From Halocalculus aciditolerans (lineage in GTDB: Archaea > Halobacteriota > Halobacteria > Halobacteriales > Halobacteriaceae): 62,189 nt of DNA. Positions 58,114 through 62,189 of this stretch are shown in pieces (position 1 is the first letter of the stretch; each line of letters starts with the position of its first letter). The notes under the pieces were generated by a model. That model did not search any database. It worked only from the letters and a program-made list of their open reading frames with translations, and had not been told where the DNA came from. Position numbers and translations under genes: made by a program. The stretch lies in NCBI RefSeq assembly GCF_014647475.1, contig NZ_BMPG01000008.1, positions 1-62,189 on the forward strand. Direction: 5' to 3'.

Positions 58114-58950
58114 ATGACTAGAAACCACCCACACATCAGTCGGCGAACCGCCCTCCGAACAGTCGCAGGTGCTGCGCTCGTAAGCGTCGCTGGCTGTCTG
58201 AACGACAATGGCGGTTCTGGGACGCCTGGTGATGGAACGACCTCTCCAGATGGCAACGGCCCACTCACGCGCATCGCTGTCGAGGAGACAACACTCGTCG
58301 TCGAACTCTCCGAAGAGGCCGACGTCGACCAAGTCAACCTCATCCAACCGAACGGCGAGTTATTCGGGAAGCGTGACGTAGCCGCAGGTGCTCAGCAGGT
58401 CTCATTCGAGATCGGCACCGCATATGCGCCCGGTGAGTACCGCGTACTCGCGTTGAAAGGCGAGGAGACAGTAGTTGAGACCACGACTGAACTCCGTCCA
58501 GAGATTCAGATACAGGATGTCGGACTCTATCGGAATAACCCAGATAAGCCGTGGGACGAAGTCTATGGTGAGAGCGAGACGGACCGGATCAAGAATGGCG
58601 AGGCATTCGTTACGGTAGAGAACACAGGAAGCGGTCCGGAAGCGATAACTGAACTAATCTTCTCCGGGGACGTTCCCAATCCAATTGAGAACCCCAGAGG
58701 CAGTGGAATGCACGAAACCGACCGGGTAGTAGTTTCCCCCGGCGAGACGGCCGACCTGTTCAGTAGTTCGTTTCCGTTCGGTACAGAAACTGAGGACGGG
58801 ATGGGATGCTCCCCAGACGGGAATAGTGGCCAGTTTACTGTTATCGTTGAGACACGGGTCGGTGGAAATCAGGTCTCAAGCACCTACAACGTTCAATACA
58901 CTGGTTCCGACGATATGACTGATTGTGAGGTCACGATCACTGAGGTATAA
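58114..58950 (+). CDS. Tat-exported lipoprotein
   Basis: The 278-residue protein begins MTRNHPHISRRTALRTVAGAALVSVAGCLNDNGG: a twin-arginine motif (SRRTALR), a hydrophobic stretch and a lipobox ending at Cys28. It is therefore folded in the cytoplasm and anchored outside by lipid. Two beta-sandwich-like parts follow (VDQVNLIQPNGELFG...; GEAFVTVENTGSGPEAITELIFSGDVPNP). It starts 3 bases after the previous stop. As part of the secretion operon it may stabilise the channel or mating contact. Confidence 0.82.
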   Translation: MTRNHPHISRRTALRTVAGAALVSVAGCLNDNGGSGTPGDGTTSPDGNGPLTRIAVEETTLVVELSEEADVDQVNLIQPNGELFGKRDVAAGAQQVSFEIGTAYAPGEYRVLALKGEETVVETTTELRPEIQIQDVGLYRNNPDKPWDEVYGESETDRIKNGEAFVTVENTGSGPEAITELIFSGDVPNPIENPRGSGMHETDRVVVSPGETADLFSSSFPFGTETEDGMGCSPDGNSGQFTVIVETRVGGNQVSSTYNVQYTGSDDMTDCEVTITEV

Positions 58951-58952
58951 CG

Positions 58953-60068
58953 ATGGTCGATCTCATTGATGTCGTCCTTGAGGGTATCAAGGGCGTCGTT
59001 GAGTGGTTCATTGGGCTGTTCATGGACGGTCTCAGATCAGGGTATGAAACTCTGACTGAGGGAATGTTCGGGACACCTACTCCAGAGACGAACGGAGCTT
59101 TTGTCTTCGGTGAACCAACCAATGCACCCTGGCCAGCGATTCACGATGCTCTCATCGGCGGCGAAATCATGCTGGTTGCCCTCTTGCTCCTCGTGATGAG
59201 CGTTCAGGGCCGTCACACGGTTCGGATATTCAATATTGGAAGTACCTACGAAGCCCGAAAAACGAAGAAGACGGCCTGGGTCGGTGCTTTTCTAATCATT
59301 ACGTGGTATTGGGTTGGAACTCTTGCACTCTACCTCGTTGACGGATTCACTATCGCCCTGATGCCGGAGCTTTCCTCGGTTACGGAGGCGATGATTGGAT
59401 TCTTGGAGGTATCTATCACAAACCCAGGGCTGGGACTATTGTTCGCCGTGATTGGTGGAATCTCGATGTGGGCGCTGGAGGCGCTGTTCTACATCCGGAT
59501 GATTCTGCTGTATGTCTACCTGTACGGAATGCCGATTGCATTTGCACTGGCCTACGGAAACATTCCGGTCGTATCCGATATCGCGATGGGGTTCTGCAAA
59601 CGGTTTGTCCCGTTGGCTGTCCTCCCGCTCCCAGCAGCGATGGTCCTCAAGGGGTACGATTTGATCTACGGCGGTGGAACGCTCACACCCGGAACAGCGT
59701 TCCTCAAATATCTCGTCGCGGCGTCGCTTCCACTGGTCGCCCTCTACATCACGTGGAAGACGTTCAAATACGCGACGCCGCTGACGGCCAAAGTCGTCGG
59801 CGGTGCGACGAAAGGCGCAGCACTCGTTGGTGGTGTCGCCGCCGGTGCCTATGTCGGTGGCGCCGGCGTCGCGACGACCGCCGCTCGGTGGGGGCCGAAA
59901 GCCGCCGCTGGCCACGCCGTCGCACAAAAGGCAGCTGCCCGCGGTGGGCATGGAGGAGACGATGGCGGGACGCCATCGTACCGTCGAACAGAGAATGACC
60001 CTGGTGGAGCGACAACGGAATCGGCGAGTGACGACCGTGGGATGGAGTTTGATCGAGGAATCCACTAA
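58953..60068 (+). CDS. Polytopic VirB6/TrbL-like channel protein
   Basis: The 371-residue protein has an amphipathic start, then about six to seven membrane segments between residues ~70 and ~295 (for example IMLVALLLLVMSV, WVGAFLIITWYWVGTLALYLVDGF, LGLLFAVIGGISMWALEALFYIRMILLYVYLYGMPIAFALAYG, YLVAASLPLVALYITW). An Ala/Gly-rich basic C-terminal region follows. This is the layout of VirB6/TrbL inner-membrane channel proteins of type IV secretion. It starts 2 bases after the lipoprotein gene. Confidence 0.75.
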   Translation: MVDLIDVVLEGIKGVVEWFIGLFMDGLRSGYETLTEGMFGTPTPETNGAFVFGEPTNAPWPAIHDALIGGEIMLVALLLLVMSVQGRHTVRIFNIGSTYEARKTKKTAWVGAFLIITWYWVGTLALYLVDGFTIALMPELSSVTEAMIGFLEVSITNPGLGLLFAVIGGISMWALEALFYIRMILLYVYLYGMPIAFALAYGNIPVVSDIAMGFCKRFVPLAVLPLPAAMVLKGYDLIYGGGTLTPGTAFLKYLVAASLPLVALYITWKTFKYATPLTAKVVGGATKGAALVGGVAAGAYVGGAGVATTAARWGPKAAAGHAVAQKAAARGGHGGDDGGTPSYRRTENDPGGATTESASDDRGMEFDRGIH

Positions 60069-60070
60069 CA

Positions 60071-61192
60071 ATGACAGCAGATCAAGACGCGGCCGCACGG
60101 CGCATCATGGATCAGTTCGGCGAGGAGAGTCGCATCCCGTATCTCAATATCGAGGAAGGAGACGTCGGCATGCTCATCGCCTTCCCCATTATTGGGCTGT
60201 TTATCGCGGGCCTCACCGGGATCGAATCACTGGCCCTCCCGTTCGTTGCTGGCGGGCTTGGCTTTGGCGTCGCCGTCATCTACGTCTCACCAACCCACCT
60301 GAATGCCTGGACGTGGACCAAAGACGTCTATCGATACCTCAAACGGCCTCAGGTCACGTTCAGTGCGCCCGCCGACGCCGACACGAGTACCAACGAGTCA
60401 GAGCGGAACGAAGGCGGACTCGCGAACTACACGCCGTTCAAGCCGGACGAGCGGACACAGGACCTCACGAACATCAAGCGGGCGTGGCCGGGCGCTGGTG
60501 CCATCCAGCGTGAAGACGGCGCGATGGAGGCGTTCATCGAGATCGATCCGGCCAACATGGACTTCGCGATGTCCGACGACTGGGCGCAGCTGCAAGACGC
60601 TGGCGAAGAGTTCGCCAACAAAGAACTGGACTCGAAGCTCAAACTCCACGCCACAACCCGTTCCTTCCCGGTCGAGCAGATCACCGAGACTATCGAGGAT
60701 CGGCTCACGGACGAAGACGTCACAGAGAACCCGATCTTCAAAGAACTCCTCGAAGAATATCGGGAAACACGGCCGAAGGAGATGCGTGACCGGGGCATTC
60801 AGCAGGTCCGGTACTACATCGGCGTTGAAGTCAGCCCGATAGAAGTGTACGACCGCTTCCGCGACGAGGGCACCCCCGCCGAGAAGCTGACCCAGTTCCC
60901 CGTCATCGGGTTCCTGTTCAACCCGTTCGTCACCCGCCGCGAGGACCTCACCGACGTCGAACGTCGTGCGCAGATGTTCGAGAAGCTCGACAGTCGCGTG
61001 AACGACGTTCGCTCCGAGTTTATCCAGCAGGCGTCGGGGTGGTCCGCACGTCGACTCAGCACGGTCGAGCTGTTCGTTCTGAATATGGACTTTTGGAACG
61101 GCCGCGAACATGACTACGACGAGGCGGAACGTGTCGTTCGCGACCAATCGATCATCGGCCACTCGCGCCGGGAGGACCCACACGATGCGTAA
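60071..61192 (+). CDS. VirB3/PrgI-like plus VirB4-N-like protein
   Basis: In this 373-residue protein two membrane helices near residues 32-70 (VGMLIAFPIIGLFIAGLTGIESLALPFVAGGLGFGVAVIYV) resemble VirB3/PrgI proteins. They are followed by a ~280-residue cytoplasmic domain, ELDSKLKLHATTRSFPVEQITETIEDRLTDE...QQVRYYIGVEVSP, like the N-terminal domain of VirB4 ATPases. It has no ATP-binding motif. It overlaps the virB4 start (ATG 61185 within GATGCGTAA), so the two proteins are made in a fixed ratio and probably form one complex. Confidence 0.68.
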   Translation: MTADQDAAARRIMDQFGEESRIPYLNIEEGDVGMLIAFPIIGLFIAGLTGIESLALPFVAGGLGFGVAVIYVSPTHLNAWTWTKDVYRYLKRPQVTFSAPADADTSTNESERNEGGLANYTPFKPDERTQDLTNIKRAWPGAGAIQREDGAMEAFIEIDPANMDFAMSDDWAQLQDAGEEFANKELDSKLKLHATTRSFPVEQITETIEDRLTDEDVTENPIFKELLEEYRETRPKEMRDRGIQQVRYYIGVEVSPIEVYDRFRDEGTPAEKLTQFPVIGFLFNPFVTRREDLTDVERRAQMFEKLDSRVNDVRSEFIQQASGWSARRLSTVELFVLNMDFWNGREHDYDEAERVVRDQSIIGHSRREDPHDA

Positions 61193-62189
61193 CGTGATCC
61201 TCCAGACTGGTGGTGGCGCGCTTGGCTCCGTCGCCGGGTGGCTCCAGAATCTGACACCAGCAGAGAGTGCAGTACTTGCCCTTGCAGTGGGTCTCGGCCT
61301 TGGCGTCGGCAGTAAGTACCTGTGGGACCGCTTCACTGCGGATGATGAACCAGACGTGGACTTTACCGATGTCCTCGACGAGGAGACACTCGAAGAAGGC
61401 GAGGCCGAACGCAAGCTCCTCGACGACATCTCCGAGTCGCACAAGACCGTCACCGCTCCCGGAGCTGTCGAGTGGGAAACGCGAGCCGCACGGGTCGGCG
61501 AACAGTGGACGACGACACTCTACATCGCTAACTATGCCGACTATCCCAACGACGGGTATCTGAGCGACCTCTTCGAGATGACCGATGTCCAGTTCGATTT
61601 GACGGCCCACATCACGCCGAAAAATCAGGAGCGGGCCCGGAACGAACTGCAGGACATCGCTGACGACCTCCAGGTCGATGCTGACCTCGAACAGAGTATC
61701 CGGAGCGCCTATCTCCAAGAGCGCGCCAACGAGGCCGCAGCGACGTACAAGGCCGTCGAGAACGGCGCGAACGTCTTCGACCAAGGGATGTTCATCACCG
61801 TGCGGGCCGACGAGAAAGACGAACTCAGAGATGCCGTCCAGACGGTCAAGAGCGCGCTCCGCGACGACCCGGCGAACCTCACGCCGAAGACGGCTATCTG
61901 TCGGCAGGATCTCGCCCTCCAATCCGCCGCGCCCATTGGTGACAACGAATTCGGGCGGACATCGATTGCGCTCGGCGGCGCCGTCGGCGCGTTGCTGTCC
62001 TCGCCGCACAACGCGACGATTCTCGAGGAGGGCGGCGTCGAGTTCGGGATTCACAAAGATAACCAGAGTCCCGTGGTCATCGACCCGTTCGCGCGGGACA
62101 ACGGGTACGCGATGTTCACCGTGGGCGACACGGGGTCGGGGAAGTCGTTCAGTTCGAAGCAGAACTTCATCCGCTCCATCGAGCAGAGT
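61185..62189 (+). CDS. virB4: VirB4-type conjugation ATPase, N-terminal half (cut by window end)
   Basis: 335 residues from ATG 61185 run to the last base. A membrane segment at ~26-46 (SAVLALAVGLGLGVGSKYLW) and a ~230-residue cytoplasmic domain precede Walker A GDTGSGKS near residue 315. The frame ends cleanly at EQS. If base 62189 and base 1 are one nucleotide, the next codons are AAG GAC CGT (KDR) at position 2, giving a full protein of about 735 residues. Read without that shared base the next codon would be TAA. Confidence 0.9.
   Translation, partial: MRNVILQTGGGALGSVAGWLQNLTPAESAVLALAVGLGLGVGSKYLWDRFTADDEPDVDFTDVLDEETLEEGEAERKLLDDISESHKTVTAPGAVEWETRAARVGEQWTTTLYIANYADYPNDGYLSDLFEMTDVQFDLTAHITPKNQERARNELQDIADDLQVDADLEQSIRSAYLQERANEAAATYKAVENGANVFDQGMFITVRADEKDELRDAVQTVKSALRDDPANLTPKTAICRQDLALQSAAPIGDNEFGRTSIALGGAVGALLSSPHNATILEEGGVEFGIHKDNQSPVVIDPFARDNGYAMFTVGDTGSGKSFSSKQNFIRSIEQS

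Noticed and set aside
1-62189. tRNA, rRNA and tRNA-like attachment sites
   Set aside because: I looked for conserved tRNA arm sequences and rRNA stretches, especially beside the integrase, and saw none. A covariance search would be needed to be certain.

Overview
This 62,189-base window reads as one circular plasmid of a haloarchaeon (class Halobacteria). The coding sequence is GC-rich and most proteins are strongly acidic. It carries archaeal Orc1/Cdc6 initiators, a TFB transcription factor, a Tat/lipobox lipoprotein and many zinc-ribbon proteins typical of haloarchaeal plasmids. Both window ends lie inside the same virB4-type ATPase gene. If the last base and the first base (both T) are the same nucleotide, the two halves join in frame, so the molecule is probably a circle of about 62,188 bp. 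This closure is inferred and has not been tested.

Layout, following the circle. (1) 55.5 kb through the junction to 5.6 kb: a co-directional type IV secretion/conjugation operon. It holds a small two-segment membrane protein, a large surface protein, a Tat lipoprotein, a polytopic VirB6/TrbL-like protein, a VirB3/VirB4-N-like protein, the VirB4 ATPase and a 1460-residue VirD4-like ATPase. (2) 5.58-6.03 kb: a gene-poor stretch with five degenerate direct repeats, a candidate transfer origin. (3) 6.0-28.9 kb: a long + strand series of accessory genes. They include an NrS-1-like primase, an OB-fold single-strand-binding-like protein, TFB, about ten zinc-finger or uncharacterised small proteins, an ArdC-like antirestriction protein and a SWIM-finger protein. 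Two nucleotidyltransferase toxin-antitoxin-like pairs, one RelE-like pair and a nested pair of insertion sequences interrupt the series. (4) 28.9-32.8 kb: replication origin with two orc1/cdc6 genes and two kinds of origin-box repeat. (5) 32.8-37.9 kb: a Cas4-like nuclease/primase fusion gene, a mosaic of duplicated remnants around a TnpB element, and a parA partition locus with centromere-like 8-bp repeats. (6) 37.9-42.5 kb: a decayed PIN/HTH pair, a tyrosine recombinase and an IS4-type element. (7) 42.6-55.4 kb: AT-richer cargo for a surface glycan (four glycosyltransferases, flippase, polymerase/ligase, two alkaline-phosphatase-superfamily hydrolases, two methyltransferases, one of them split by an IS5-type insertion).

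Two repeated structures stand out and are not explained by ordinary annotation. First, at least 16 genes in the 7.3-28 kb series are preceded, 4-55 nt upstream of the start codon, by a short hairpin. A T-rich run usually precedes it. The stems differ in sequence but stay paired, and many loops share a GAWGGGTG/AGGGGTG core. Second, six copies of TTAACCAAC-N21-24-GTTGGTTAA sit upstream of transcription units, including the secretion operon, and look like operators of a plasmid-wide regulon.

Working model (inference): the repeat array at 5.6-6.0 kb separates a secretion region that enters last from a leading region that enters first. The leading region carries primase, ssDNA-binding, antirestriction and TFB genes and is punctuated by hairpins that may act as RNA elements or as single-strand promoters.
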